Of a stretch of DNA of 64,000 nucleotides, positions 34,388-43,173 are shown piece after piece. The number at the start of each line of letters is the position of its first letter. Positions within the stretch are counted from its first letter, which is position 1. This DNA comes from Actinomycetota bacterium (GTDB lineage: Bacteria; Actinomycetota; Thermoleophilia; Gaiellales; Gaiellaceae): the NCBI GenBank assembly GCA_003134505.1, contig PLBK01000007.1, forward strand, positions 1-64,000, read 5' to 3'. Both the position numbers and the translations under genes were made by a program. The notes beneath the pieces are model-generated. The model had not been told where the DNA came from and did no database searches. It was given only the letters and a program-made list of their open reading frames with translations.

Positions 34388-35929
34388 ATGGCGTTCTGGA
34401 ACGTCCCCGAGCGCTTCAACTTCGCCCGCGACGTCGTCGAGCGCCTGAGCGGCCCGGCGATGACGTTCCTCGGACGCGAGGGCGAGCCCCGCGAGCTGAC
34501 CTTCGCCGAGGTCGGTGCCCGGACCGCCCAGTGGACGAACCGGCTCGCGGGCGCCGGCGTCGCGCCGGGCGACCGCGTGCTCGTCCTCGTCGGCAAGACA
34601 CCGGAGTGGCACCCGGTGATGCTGGCGCTGATGCGGCTCGGCGCCGTCTCGATTCCCTGCTCGGAGATGCTCCGGCACAAGGATCTCGCGTTTCGCGTCG
34701 AGCACTCGGGCGCCCGGCTCGTCGTCGCCGACCGGCCTGCGGAGGCCGAGCTGGCGGGACTCGATGCCGACCTCGTCTTCACCGACGCGGCCGGGCTGGA
34801 CACGGAGCCGCAGAGCGCACCCTGCGCGGACACGGCGGCAACGGACACGGCCTTCATCCTCTACACCTCCGGGACGACGAAGGACCCGAAGGGCGCCGTG
34901 CACACGCACGGCTACTGCTTCGCGAAGCGGATGCAGGCCGAGCGGTGGCTGGACGCGCGGCCCGGCGACCTCGTCTGGTGCACGGCCGGCACCGGCTGGG
35001 CGAAGTCGATCTGGAACGTCCTGCTCGGCCCGTGGAGCGCCGGCGCCTCGATCGTGCTGCACGAAGGCGGGTTCGACCCCGAGGAGCGCTTCCGCCTCCT
35101 CGCCGATCTGGGCGTGACCGTCCTCTGTCAGGCGCCGACGGAGTACCGCCTGATGGCCAAGCAGGACGCGATCGACCGCTTCGACCTGTCGCGCGTCAGA
35201 CACATGGTCTCGGCAGGCGAGCCGCTCAACCCGGAGGTGATCAAGACCTTCCGGGACACGTTCGGGCTGACGATCCACGACGGCTACGGGCAGACGGAGA
35301 ACACGCTGCTCGTCGGCAACATGCCGGGCGCGGAGATCCGGCCAGGCTCGATGGGGCTTCCCTCTCCCGGCCATGAGATCGCCGTGATCGACGAGGACGG
35401 CGACGTCGTGCCGACCGGCGAGGAGGGCGACATCGCGCTGGCGGGCCGCCCGCCGACCCTGTTCCGCGAGTACTACCGGGCGCCGGACGAGACCGCGGCC
35501 GTCTTCCGCGGCGAGTGGTACGTGACCGGCGACCGCGCCACCCGCGACGCGGACGGTTACCTCTGGTTCACGGGGCGCGCCGACGACGTGATCCTCTCGG
35601 CGGCGTACCGGATCGGACCGTTCGAGGTCGAGAGCGCGCTGCTCGAGCACGCGGGAGTGGCCGAGAGCGCCGTCATCGGCAAGGCGGATCCCGACCGCGG
35701 CCAGATCGTCAAGGCCTTCGTCGTGCTCCGCCCGGGCGCGACCGGCTCGGACGAGCTCGTCCGCGAGCTGCAGGACCACTGCAAGCGGGTGACGGCACCG
35801 TACAAGTACCCGCGCGAGATCGAGTTCGTCGACGAGTTGCCGAAGACGCGGAGCGGGAAGATCCGCCGTGTCGAGCTGCGCCGTCGTGAGGAGGAGCGCA
35901 CCGCGCACGGATCCGTGCCGAGTTCGTAA
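34388..35929 (+). CDS. Acyl-CoA synthetase (AMP-forming), medium-chain/aromatic type
   Basis: A 513-residue adenylate-forming synthetase. It has the P-loop YTSGTTKDPKGAVHTHGY, DGYGQTE, the WYVTGDRATRDADGYLWFTGRADDVIL hinge region and the KTRSGKIRR catalytic lysine. The layout, with RAGAGVAPGDRVLVLVGKTPEWHPVMLALMRLGAV-type N-terminus, matches the medium-chain acyl- and benzoate-activating group. It makes an acyl-CoA from a carboxylate. No downstream CoA-processing gene is attached, so its pathway is unclear. CATCAT lies eight bases before ATG 34388. Confidence 0.9.
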   Translation: MAFWNVPERFNFARDVVERLSGPAMTFLGREGEPRELTFAEVGARTAQWTNRLAGAGVAPGDRVLVLVGKTPEWHPVMLALMRLGAVSIPCSEMLRHKDLAFRVEHSGARLVVADRPAEAELAGLDADLVFTDAAGLDTEPQSAPCADTAATDTAFILYTSGTTKDPKGAVHTHGYCFAKRMQAERWLDARPGDLVWCTAGTGWAKSIWNVLLGPWSAGASIVLHEGGFDPEERFRLLADLGVTVLCQAPTEYRLMAKQDAIDRFDLSRVRHMVSAGEPLNPEVIKTFRDTFGLTIHDGYGQTENTLLVGNMPGAEIRPGSMGLPSPGHEIAVIDEDGDVVPTGEEGDIALAGRPPTLFREYYRAPDETAAVFRGEWYVTGDRATRDADGYLWFTGRADDVILSAAYRIGPFEVESALLEHAGVAESAVIGKADPDRGQIVKAFVVLRPGATGSDELVRELQDHCKRVTAPYKYPREIEFVDELPKTRSGKIRRVELRRREEERTAHGSVPSS

Positions 35930-35983
35930 CGATTCTCCGCGGGACATTGCGGCGCCCGGGCGTTGGCGTCTACAAGCTTCGGG

Positions 35984-36472
35984 ATGCGAGAGTCGCGCGG
36001 CATCCCCACCGTCCTGCTCGTCCTGCTGGCGGCGGTCGTCGCCGTCGTGCTGCTCGTTCACGCGTTGCATCGCGGGTCGAGTGGCCCGGTTCCGTACGCG
36101 GCCCGGCCGGCGCTCACCCCGGGAGCGCTGAACCCTGACGTGACGCCGGCGACGATCCGGCAGACGATCTGCTCGCGCGGCTGGACGGCGACGGTGCGGC
36201 CTCCGACCTCGTTCACGTCGGCGCTGAAGCTCGTACAGATGCGCCAGTACGGGTTCACGGGCGGCCTGTCCGACTACCAGGAGGACCACTTCATCTCGCT
36301 CGAGCTCGGCGGTGCCCCGAACGACCCGAAGAACCTCTGGCCCGAGCGGCGACCGCGGGCGGACCACGTCGACACGATCGAGAACGACCTGAACCAGCAG
36401 GTCTGCTCGGGCTCGATCAGCCTGGCGGAGGGCCAGCGCCGCGAGGCGGAGCTCAAGTGGACCGACGGCTGA
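35984..36472 (+). CDS. Membrane-anchored HNH-like protein
   Basis: A 162-residue protein. One hydrophobic helix at residues 9-28 anchors it or serves as signal peptide. The exported part has two cysteines (C63, C141) and a beta-beta-alpha-metal-like pattern: D101-H102 in YQEDHFISLELGG, N117 in PKNLWPE and H128. This resembles the HNH nuclease motif, but no activity is established; proteins with the EDHxIxLELGG...NLWPE string are mostly listed as hypothetical. ATG 35984 is chosen over the TTG at 35963 because it gives a normal N-terminus. Convergent with the thioesterase. Confidence 0.6.
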   Translation: MRESRGIPTVLLVLLAAVVAVVLLVHALHRGSSGPVPYAARPALTPGALNPDVTPATIRQTICSRGWTATVRPPTSFTSALKLVQMRQYGFTGGLSDYQEDHFISLELGGAPNDPKNLWPERRPRADHVDTIENDLNQQVCSGSISLAEGQRREAELKWTDG

Positions 36473-36475
36473 CGC

Positions 36476-36856
36476 TCAGCCCGAAAGTGCTGCGCGCTCG
36501 TTCGAGCTGAGCGGCGACGGGCGGCCCTCGTCGTCCACGTGCACGACGACGAGCGTGCCCCGGACGCACACGTCGCCGTCGCGCGTGATCTCGAACGCCC
36601 ACGTGATCGACGTCTCGCCGAGGCGCTCCACGCGGATCCGCACCTCGATCTCGTCCTCGAAGACGAGCACCTTCAGGAACTCGGCCTCGACGCGGCGGCG
36701 CGGATAGTTCCCCCAGCCGTGGACGAGTCCGAGCTTGCGCCGCAGCCCGACCTCGGCGATCTCGGCCCAGCGAAACGCGGCGGTGAAGTGGATCCGCCCG
36801 CCCGCGTCGGTGTCGACCCAGGCGACGCGCGTCCGCTCGACGTGCTCGACGGTCAA
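36476..36856 (-). CDS. 4HBT hot-dog-fold acyl-CoA thioesterase
   Basis: A 126-residue thioesterase. The N-terminal RVAWVDTDAGGRIHFTAAFRWAEIAEVGL is the 4-hydroxybenzoyl-CoA thioesterase/YbgC active site with the catalytic Asp. TTG 36856 overlaps the dehydrogenase stop (TTGA). It should hydrolyse an acyl-CoA formed in the pathway of its operon. Confidence 0.88.
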   Translation of the reverse strand: MTVEHVERTRVAWVDTDAGGRIHFTAAFRWAEIAEVGLRRKLGLVHGWGNYPRRRVEAEFLKVLVFEDEIEVRIRVERLGETSITWAFEITRDGDVCVRGTLVVVHVDDEGRPSPLSSNERAALSG

Positions 36857-37947
36857 GGCCGCACGAGGACACGCCCGGGGACGCCTGACAGCGCGGCCTC
36901 GATCGCGTCGTTGATCCGGTCGAGGGGGAACGACGGCCCGAGTTGGGAGGCGAGATCGAGCCGGCCGGCCTGCACGTGCTCGAGCAGTACGGGCAGCGCA
37001 ACGGCCGGGTCGGCCGAGCCGTAGATCGTCCCGGTCAGGATGCGCTCGCGGCGCACGAAGTCGACCGGGTCGAGGTCGAGCCGCTTCCCCGCCGCCGGCA
37101 GGCCGACGATCACGCAGACGCCTCCGTTCCGCGTCCACCGGAACGCCGTCTCGGTCGTCGCCGGGTCGCCCACCGCATCGAACGCGTAATCCACGCCGTC
37201 GGGAAGCTCCGCCTTCATCAGGCTCGTCAGCCCGTCCGGCTCCGCGACCTTGGTCGCACCGAGCCGCACCGCCTGCTCGCGCCGCGCCTCGAGCGGATCG
37301 ACGCAGACGATCTCCGCAGCGCCGGCGATCCGCGCGCCCTGGACGACGAACTGCCCGACACCGCCGGCTCCGACGACCAGCACCGACGAGCCCGGCTCGA
37401 CCCGGGCGGCGAACAGCACCGCGCCGACTCCCGTCAGCGCCGCGCAGCCGAGCAGCGCGGCCTGCTCGAGCGGCACGCCGTCGCCGACCGGCAGCGCGAC
37501 CCGCTCCGAGACGACGACCCGCTCGGCCAGCGCGCCCGTCGCCGTTCCGCGGTAAACCGTCTCGCCGTCCAGCGACAGCCCCGTCGTCGCGTCGGGGAGC
37601 GTGCTGGCGGCGATCGCCCGGTTCAGCGTCACGCAACGGGCGGGCCGGCCGCGGCGGCAGTCCTCGCAGTCCCCGCAGGACGGCGCCCACGACAGGACGA
37701 CTGCATCACCCGGACGCAGCGAAGCGACTCCCTCTCCCACCGCCTCGACGACGCCGGCGCCCTCGTGCCCGAGCACCGTCGGCGTCGGCCGTGTCCACTC
37801 ACCCTTGACGGAGTGCAGATCGGTGCCGCAGATCCCGACCGCGGCCATCCGGACGAGCACCTCGCCGACACGCGGCTCCTCGAGGTCGAGCTCGTGGACC
37901 TCGAACGGCCGTCCCGCCTCGTAGAAGACGGCCGCCTTCGTCTTCAC
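36853..37947 (-). CDS. Zinc-dependent alcohol dehydrogenase (MDR)
   Basis: A 364-residue zinc alcohol dehydrogenase. It has the catalytic zinc ligands (VGICGTDLHSVKGEW and GHEGAGVVEAVG), the structural zinc cysteines in CGDCEDCRRGRPARC, and the NAD motif GAGGVGQ. It oxidises a primary or secondary alcohol; ExaA-like or MycA-type mycothiol partners are not seen. It overlaps both neighbours and is the third gene of a four-gene operon starting at the SMP-30 gene. Confidence 0.92.
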   Translation of the reverse strand: MKTKAAVFYEAGRPFEVHELDLEEPRVGEVLVRMAAVGICGTDLHSVKGEWTRPTPTVLGHEGAGVVEAVGEGVASLRPGDAVVLSWAPSCGDCEDCRRGRPARCVTLNRAIAASTLPDATTGLSLDGETVYRGTATGALAERVVVSERVALPVGDGVPLEQAALLGCAALTGVGAVLFAARVEPGSSVLVVGAGGVGQFVVQGARIAGAAEIVCVDPLEARREQAVRLGATKVAEPDGLTSLMKAELPDGVDYAFDAVGDPATTETAFRWTRNGGVCVIVGLPAAGKRLDLDPVDFVRRERILTGTIYGSADPAVALPVLLEHVQAGRLDLASQLGPSFPLDRINDAIEAALSGVPGRVLVRP

Positions 37948-38558
37948 GCGCGCAGGGCCTCGATGACGTCACCCGAGCTGGTCACCGTGGAGACGTTCTG
38001 GAGCGCGTAGTTGATCGAGGCGTTGTGCCAGTCGGCGTTCATCGTCGAGCAGCAGTCCTCCGGGACGATCATGTTGTAGCCCTTGTCCGCGCCGGTGCGC
38101 GCCGTGTGCTCGATCGACATGTTCGTCCACGCGCCGGTGACGACGACCGTGTCGATGCCGAGGCCGACCAGCAGCTGCTCGAGCTTCGTGCCCTCCCAGC
38201 CGCTCATCCGCATCTTCTCGACGACGTGGTCGCCCGGCTTCGGCTCGAGACCCTCTGCCGGCGCGGCGCCCCAGGAGCCGCGAACCATCGCGCCTGCCTC
38301 CTTCAGCCCCTGGAAGAGCGGCGCGTTCAGCTTCAGGCCCGGTGCGCCCTCCTCGACGATGTAGTGCACGTGGATCACGGGGACGCCCTTGGCACGGCAC
38401 GCGTCCGCGAGCTTCATCGAGTTGGCGACCACGTTCTGCTCCTCCGCGTGCCCGGGCGACCCCGACTCCGCGAAGGCGCCGCCCTCGATGATCACGTCGT
38501 TCTGCATGTCCTGGATGATCAGCGCGGTGCGCTGCGGATCCAGCGTGAAGTCAGCCAT
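37944..38558 (-). CDS. Isochorismatase-family hydrolase lacking the catalytic cysteine
   Basis: A 204-residue isochorismatase-like protein. Catalytic D17 (LIIQDMQND) and K115 (VVEKMRMSGWEGT) are present, but the position of the nucleophilic cysteine reads TNMSIEHT, i.e. S148. Amidohydrolases of the family need Cys; true isochorismatases do not have it. So this protein is either of the non-thiol type or has another substrate. ATG 38558 has a GGAGGA site. It sits between SMP-30 and the alcohol dehydrogenase. Confidence 0.85.
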   Translation of the reverse strand: MADFTLDPQRTALIIQDMQNDVIIEGGAFAESGSPGHAEEQNVVANSMKLADACRAKGVPVIHVHYIVEEGAPGLKLNAPLFQGLKEAGAMVRGSWGAAPAEGLEPKPGDHVVEKMRMSGWEGTKLEQLLVGLGIDTVVVTGAWTNMSIEHTARTGADKGYNMIVPEDCCSTMNADWHNASINYALQNVSTVTSSGDVIEALRA

Positions 38559-38566
38559 CTGTCCTC

Positions 38567-39490
38567 CTACCGCATGAACGGCTCACGCCGCCCAGCGACC
38601 TTGGTTTGGAAGCGGTAGAGCGACGTCGAGGCCGGCACGAACATCCACTTCCAGTCCGGGCCGCCCCAGTGGATGTTGCCGACGCTCTCGGAAATCTCGA
38701 CCACGCCGAGGTGCTCGCCCTCGGGTGAGAAGACCCAGACGCCGCCCGGGCCGGTGACCCAGATCGAGCCGCGCTCGTCGCACTTCATGCCGTCGACGAG
38801 ACCGCCCTTGGCGAGATCGCCGTCGCCGATCCCCTCGGCGAACATGCGGCTGTTCGCGATCGTCCCGTCGGCGGCGACGTCGAAGACGCGGATGTGCGCG
38901 TTCGGCGTGTCGTTGATGTAGAGCAGCGACTCGTCGGGCGAGAAGCAGAGGCCGTTCGGCTCGCCGAAGTCGTCCACGAGCAGCTCCGGATCGCCACCGG
39001 CTCCGTTGGCTTGTTCGGGCGCGAGCCGGTAGACGCCCTGGAAGTCGAGGTCCTGGTCGCGCTCGATGCCGAAGCCCGGCCAGCGCCCGTAGGTCGGGTC
39101 GCTGAAGTAGATCGCGCCGCTCGAGTGGACGATGATGTCGTTCGGGCTGTTCAGCTCCTTGCCCTTGTAGTGCGTGGCCAGTGTCTCGCGGGTCCCGTCG
39201 GGCCGCTCCCGCACGACCGAGCTCGTCGTGTGCTCGCACACGAGCAGGTTCAGGTCGGCGTCGTAGGTCATGCCGTTGCACTTGTTGCTCGGCCTCATGA
39301 CTTCGACGACGCCGCCGTCCGCCGACCACTTGCGCCGGACGTCGCCGGGCATGTCGCTGAACAGGAGGAACTCGTCGTGAGGGTGCCAGATCGGGCCCTC
39401 GGTGAACGTGAAGCCTGCGCCGAGCTGCTCGATCTGGACGTTCTCGTCGACGAGCTGCATGAGCTTGTCGGATCTGACCTCTACGGGCAC
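38567..39490 (-). CDS. SMP-30/gluconolactonase/LRE-like lactonase
   Basis: A 307-residue six-bladed propeller of the SMP-30 family. Metal ligands are visible: E in FTFTEGPIWHP, N in KELNSPNDIIVHSSG and D in LLYINDTPNAHIRVF. It hydrolyses a lactone, usually of a sugar or hydroxy acid. GTG 39490 carries a GAAAGGAGC site and TAGGTT farther upstream. It is the first gene of the operon SMP-30, isochorismatase-like, alcohol dehydrogenase, thioesterase. Confidence 0.9.
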   Translation of the reverse strand: MPVEVRSDKLMQLVDENVQIEQLGAGFTFTEGPIWHPHDEFLLFSDMPGDVRRKWSADGGVVEVMRPSNKCNGMTYDADLNLLVCEHTTSSVVRERPDGTRETLATHYKGKELNSPNDIIVHSSGAIYFSDPTYGRWPGFGIERDQDLDFQGVYRLAPEQANGAGGDPELLVDDFGEPNGLCFSPDESLLYINDTPNAHIRVFDVAADGTIANSRMFAEGIGDGDLAKGGLVDGMKCDERGSIWVTGPGGVWVFSPEGEHLGVVEISESVGNIHWGGPDWKWMFVPASTSLYRFQTKVAGRREPFMR

Positions 39491-39525
39491 GTCTTGCTCC
39501 TTTCTCGGTGCCGAAAGCGGGCTCG

Positions 39526-39531
39526 AACCTA
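39526..39531 (-). promoter_or_regulatory. Candidate -10 box TAGGTT for the SMP-30 operon
   Basis: On the minus strand TAGGTT lies 36 bases before GTG 39490 and would give a leader with the ribosome binding site. The divergent gap to 39615 contains no other clear signal. Confidence 0.4.
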
Positions 39532-39614
39532 ACAGACCCGAGCGCGGTCGCGAGGACCTCCGCGGCGGTGGGCCGCGTAGTCGGGGGAACAGTCACTTCG
39601 TCAGGAGGCGAGAG

Positions 39615-40625
39615 ATGAAGCGTCCGAATCCCTGCGTCGCGTTCGTCTGCACCGTGGCGACGGCAGCCGTCCTCGGAGCGGCCGGCGCCCGCGCCGACGG
39701 CCTGCCCGTGCTCGGCGTGGACGTCGGCGGCACCGGCGTGGCCTCGAGCTCCGGCAACGCGCGCTACGTCACCATGCCCGCCGGGAACGACACCGTCCTC
39801 GCCCGCGTGAGCCCGAGCGGAGGCCGGGTGCTCGCCTCGACGTTCCTGCGCGGGACGTTCACGATTCCGGCCGTCGCCTACGACTCGTCGGCCGGCGGGC
39901 TCTCCCACGACGGCAGGACGCTCGTCCTGATCGAGCCGCGGGTCGGCTTCCCGCGCGCCCGCACGGCGCTGATGGTCGTCGACACGCGGCGGCCGTTCCT
40001 GACCCCGGGCAAGGTCATCGACCTGAAGGGCGACTTCAGCTTCGACGCCGTCTCGCCACACGGCTCGCTGCTCTACCTGATCCAGTACGTCAACCCCACC
40101 GACCCGACCAGGTACCTCGTCCGCGCCTACGACCTGCGCAGCGGGAGCCTGCTGGCTCGCCCGGTCGTCGATCCGCGCGAGCGGAGCGACAAGATGCGGG
40201 GCTCGCCACTCACGCGCGCGACCAGCCCGGACGGGCGCTGGGACTACACGCTCTACGACGGCGCCGGCGGAACGCCGTTCGTCCACGCCCTCGACACGAG
40301 CACGCGCAGCGCACGCTGCATCGACCTGCCCTCGCTCGCCGGGACGAACGTCTGGCAGCTGCGCTTCCGCCTCGACAGGACCGGCCGCACGCTCACGCTG
40401 GCCAACGGGCGGCACCCGATGCTCGCCGTCGACACGGTCAGCTTCGCGACGAGCGTCCCGAGCGTGCCGGCTGTGCCCACCGCGGCGCCCACCGGGTTCC
40501 CGTGGACGCTCGTCCTGCTCGCGGCTCTCGGTGCGGTTCTGGCAGCGGCGGCGCTGGCGGTCGTCGTTCGCCGGCGCGGCGCCGGGCTCATTCGTCCGGA
40601 TCGAAGTCCAGCGCGAGCGAATTGA
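39615..40625 (+). CDS. Exported beta-propeller protein with C-terminal membrane anchor
   Basis: A 336-residue protein: signal peptide at residues 1-27 (KRPNPCVAFVCTVATAAVLGAAGARA), a repeat domain with YVTMPAGNDTVLARVSPSGG-, SHDGRTLVLIE- and SPHGSLLYLIQY-type propeller blades, a linker rich in Pro and Ala, then a hydrophobic helix PWTLVLLAALGAVLAAAALAVVV and a basic tail. This topology places the propeller outside and anchors it by its C-terminus. ATG 39615 has an AGGAGG site. The 3' end overlaps the convergent msrB by 38 bases. Confidence 0.75.
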   Translation: MKRPNPCVAFVCTVATAAVLGAAGARADGLPVLGVDVGGTGVASSSGNARYVTMPAGNDTVLARVSPSGGRVLASTFLRGTFTIPAVAYDSSAGGLSHDGRTLVLIEPRVGFPRARTALMVVDTRRPFLTPGKVIDLKGDFSFDAVSPHGSLLYLIQYVNPTDPTRYLVRAYDLRSGSLLARPVVDPRERSDKMRGSPLTRATSPDGRWDYTLYDGAGGTPFVHALDTSTRSARCIDLPSLAGTNVWQLRFRLDRTGRTLTLANGRHPMLAVDTVSFATSVPSVPAVPTAAPTGFPWTLVLLAALGAVLAAAALAVVVRRRGAGLIRPDRSPARAN

Positions 40626-40986
40626 TGCAGTAGCGCAGGCCGGTCGGCTTCGGGCCGTCCGGGAAGACGTGGCCGAGGTGCGAGTCGCAGAGCGCGCAGC
40701 GCACCTCGGTGCGGCGCATGCCGTGGGCGCGGTCCTCCTCGAGCTCGACCGCCTCTTCGCCGAGCGGCGCGAAGAAGCTGGGCCACCCGGAGCCCGACTC
40801 GAACTTCGTGTCGGAGCGGAACAGCTCGGCGCCGCAGGCACCGCAGCGGTAGATCCCGTCCTCGTGGTTGACGAGCAGCTCGCCCGACCACGGCGCCTCC
40901 GTGGCCCCGCAGCGCAGCACCTGGTAGCGATCCGGATCGAGCGCTGCCTGCCACTCCGCGTCCGACTTCGTCACCTTCTCGGTCAC
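40588..40986 (-). CDS. msrB: Peptide methionine (R)-S-oxide reductase MsrB
   Basis: A 132-residue MsrB. Four zinc cysteines are present (C48, C51, C97, C100), the substrate stretch SGSGWPSFFAP, and the catalytic cysteine C120 in RYCINSLALDF. It repairs methionine-R-sulfoxide in proteins. GTG 40986 overlaps the XdhC stop (GTGA), so it is the last gene of the Mo-hydroxylase maturation operon, an unexpected partner. Confidence 0.97.
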   Translation of the reverse strand: MTEKVTKSDAEWQAALDPDRYQVLRCGATEAPWSGELLVNHEDGIYRCGACGAELFRSDTKFESGSGWPSFFAPLGEEAVELEEDRAHGMRRTEVRCALCDSHLGHVFPDGPKPTGLRYCINSLALDFDPDE

Positions 40987-41738
40987 TCCGCCACCTCCAC
41001 GTGGATGCGTTGCTTCGAGCGCTGCAGCTTCCCGCCTTCGCGGCCGTTCCGGACGGCAACGATCTCCGACAGCATCGAGAGCGCGGTCTCCGGCTGTGAC
41101 TCGGCGCCGAGGTCGAGCCCGCACGGCCCCGAGATGCGCTCGAGCGACGCCTCGTCCACGCCGGCCTCGAGCAGCCGCTCGCGGCGGCGCTCCTGGTTGC
41201 GCCGCGAGCCGAGCGCGCCGACGTAGAACGCCTCCGTCGCCAGCGCCGCCTTGAGGGCCGGCACGTCGAACTTGTCGTCGTGGGTGAGGACGACGACCGC
41301 CGTCGCGTGATCGGGCGCGACCTGTGCGAGCGCCTCCTCCGGCCAGGCGACGATCAGCTCGTCCGCGCTCGGGATCCGCTCGCGCGTCGCGAACTTCGGC
41401 CGCGCGTCCGCGACGATCGCCTGCCAGCCGAGCTGGCGCGCCAGCTTGGCGAGCGCCTCGGCCGTGTCGACGGCGCCGTAGACGAACAACCGCGGCGGCG
41501 GCGCGTACACCTCGGCGAACACCTTCGCGCCGTCCAGCTCGAGGATCTGGTTCGCGTGCCCGCGGATCAGCTCGTCCGCCTGCGCGGCGAGCGCGTCGGG
41601 CAGCGGATCGCCGAGCCGCTCGCCGCCCTCGAGCACGAGCATGTGCGCGCCGAGCGGCTCGCCCTCGATCACCGTGAACAGGACGGCGCGCTCGTCCCGC
41701 TCGAGGATCTCGTGGATCCGGTCGAGAACCTCGCTCAC
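40983..41738 (-). CDS. XdhC/CoxI-family protein (Rossmann half)
   Basis: A 251-residue XdhC-type maturation factor. The C-terminal Rossmann part reads RLFVYGAVDTAEALAKLARQLGW, with FATRERIPSADELIVAWPEEAL and HDDKFDVPALKAALATEAFYVGALGSRRNQERR, matching the XdhC C-terminal domain. XdhC proteins insert the sulfurated Mo cofactor into molybdenum hydroxylases. The glycine motif is altered (GAVDTAE where GAGxVGxA is common). GTGA overlaps on both sides. Confidence 0.85.
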   Translation of the reverse strand: MSEVLDRIHEILERDERAVLFTVIEGEPLGAHMLVLEGGERLGDPLPDALAAQADELIRGHANQILELDGAKVFAEVYAPPPRLFVYGAVDTAEALAKLARQLGWQAIVADARPKFATRERIPSADELIVAWPEEALAQVAPDHATAVVVLTHDDKFDVPALKAALATEAFYVGALGSRRNQERRRERLLEAGVDEASLERISGPCGLDLGAESQPETALSMLSEIVAVRNGREGGKLQRSKQRIHVEVAE

Positions 41739-42049
41739 TTGTCCAGCTTTTCGACGAAGACGTCGATCTCGCCGCCGCAGGGGAGTCCGACCGCCCAGCC
41801 TTCCTCGTCCGAGATGCCGTAGGAGAGCAGCTTCGGCTCGCCGGTCTCGAGGACGCGGCGCGCGCACTCGTAGACGTCCGACTCGACGCAACCGCCCGAG
41901 ACGGAGCCCGCCAGCTCACCCGCGTTCGAGACGGCCAGCTTCGAGCCGACCGGCCGCGGCGCCGACTTGCGCGTCGCCACGACGGTCGCGATCGCCACCT
42001 GCTTTCCCTCCGACCGCCAGCGCTCGACGTCGTCCAGGATCTCCTTCAC
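41735..42049 (-). CDS. XdhC N-terminal domain protein (CoxI-like short subunit)
   Basis: A 104-residue protein with the XdhC N-terminal signature: VAIATVVATRKSAPRPVGSKLAVSNAGELAGSVSGGCVESDV. In many bacteria this domain is fused to the Rossmann half encoded next door; here the two are separate, overlapping genes. The conserved cysteine in SGGCVE likely takes part in cofactor handling. GTG 42049 overlaps the VWA stop. Confidence 0.88.
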   Translation of the reverse strand: MKEILDDVERWRSEGKQVAIATVVATRKSAPRPVGSKLAVSNAGELAGSVSGGCVESDVYECARRVLETGEPKLLSYGISDEEGWAVGLPCGGEIDVFVEKLDK

Positions 42050-43170
42050 GCTGCGTGCCTCCTTTCGATGCCGCTCAGGATCTGGGCGAGCTCTTCGAGA
42101 CTCGCCAGGTTGTGTCCTGCGAGAAAACGATCGATCGACGGCAAAGCTGCCCGCATCCCCGCCGCGAGCGGCTGGTAGTCGGGATGGCCCTTGAGCGGGT
42201 TGACCCAGACGACCGCGTAGGCCTGGCGGGCGAGCCGGGCCATCTCGGTGCCGACGAGCGACGCGTCCTCGCGCTCCCAGCCGTCCGAGACGATCAGCAC
42301 GACGGCGCCGCGGGTCAGGGCCCGCCGGCCCCACTCGTCGTTGAACGCCTTCAGCGACGCGCCGATCCGGGTGCCGCCCGACCAGTCGACGACGCGCGCA
42401 GCCGCCTCGGCGAGAGCGCGCTCGGGGTCGCGGCCGCGGAGATCCGCCGTCAGCCGGGTCAGGCGCGTGCCGAAGGCGAACGCCTCGACACCGCGGCCCG
42501 AGCCGACGAGCGCGTGCAGGAAGAGGACGAGCGCCCGCGAGTACGCCTCCATCGAGCCGGACACGTCGCAGATCACGACCAGCTTGCGCGGGACGCGGAT
42601 CCGATCGCGGGCCGACCGCTCGACGGCGTCGCCGCCCGTGGCCAGCGAGGCGCGGACGAGCCGGCGCATGTCCAGCTGGCGGCCCCGGCTGTCGCGGCGC
42701 AGCCGCCGCGAGCGCCGCCGCGGCCGGGAGGCGGCGAGCTCGACCATCAGCTTCGAGACGAGCCCGAACTCGTCGGAGGAGAGCGTGGCGAAGTCCTTGT
42801 CGCGCAGCAGCTCGTCCGGGCTGTAGCCGAGCGCCTTCTCGTCTCCCTCGCCGCCGCGGTCGTCGGGCGGACGCTGGTCCCCCGCACCCCGCCGGACGAG
42901 GCGCACCGTCTCGCCGGCGGCGTCCCGCCGGAGCGGAGCGGTGGGCGCCCGCAGGAACCAGGCCCGGAAGGCCCGGTCGAACGCGTCGATGTCCTCGTGC
43001 CGGGCGACGAGCGTCTGCCGCAGCGTCCAGTAGACGTCGTCCTGACGGGTCAGGTCGACGTTGTCGAGGCCGGTCAGTGCGTCGCCGAGCCGGCCCGGCC
43101 CGACCTCGAGCCCCGCCTCCCGGAGAACACGGCCGAACGTGACGACGTGCCGGACGACGGCGTCAGCCAT
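42046..43170 (-). CDS. VWA-domain protein, CoxE-like
   Basis: A 374-residue CoxE-family protein. The C-terminal half is a VWA domain with MIDAS motif DVSGS in LVVICDVSGSMEAYSRALVLF; the N-terminal half is basic and has RRRSRRLRRDSRGRQLDMRRLVRASL. CoxE and its MoxR partner act together in maturation of the copper or sulfur centre of CO dehydrogenase and relatives. It lies three bases after the MoxR gene. Confidence 0.9.
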   Translation of the reverse strand: MADAVVRHVVTFGRVLREAGLEVGPGRLGDALTGLDNVDLTRQDDVYWTLRQTLVARHEDIDAFDRAFRAWFLRAPTAPLRRDAAGETVRLVRRGAGDQRPPDDRGGEGDEKALGYSPDELLRDKDFATLSSDEFGLVSKLMVELAASRPRRRSRRLRRDSRGRQLDMRRLVRASLATGGDAVERSARDRIRVPRKLVVICDVSGSMEAYSRALVLFLHALVGSGRGVEAFAFGTRLTRLTADLRGRDPERALAEAAARVVDWSGGTRIGASLKAFNDEWGRRALTRGAVVLIVSDGWEREDASLVGTEMARLARQAYAVVWVNPLKGHPDYQPLAAGMRAALPSIDRFLAGHNLASLEELAQILSGIERRHAA

Positions 43171-43173
43171 GCC

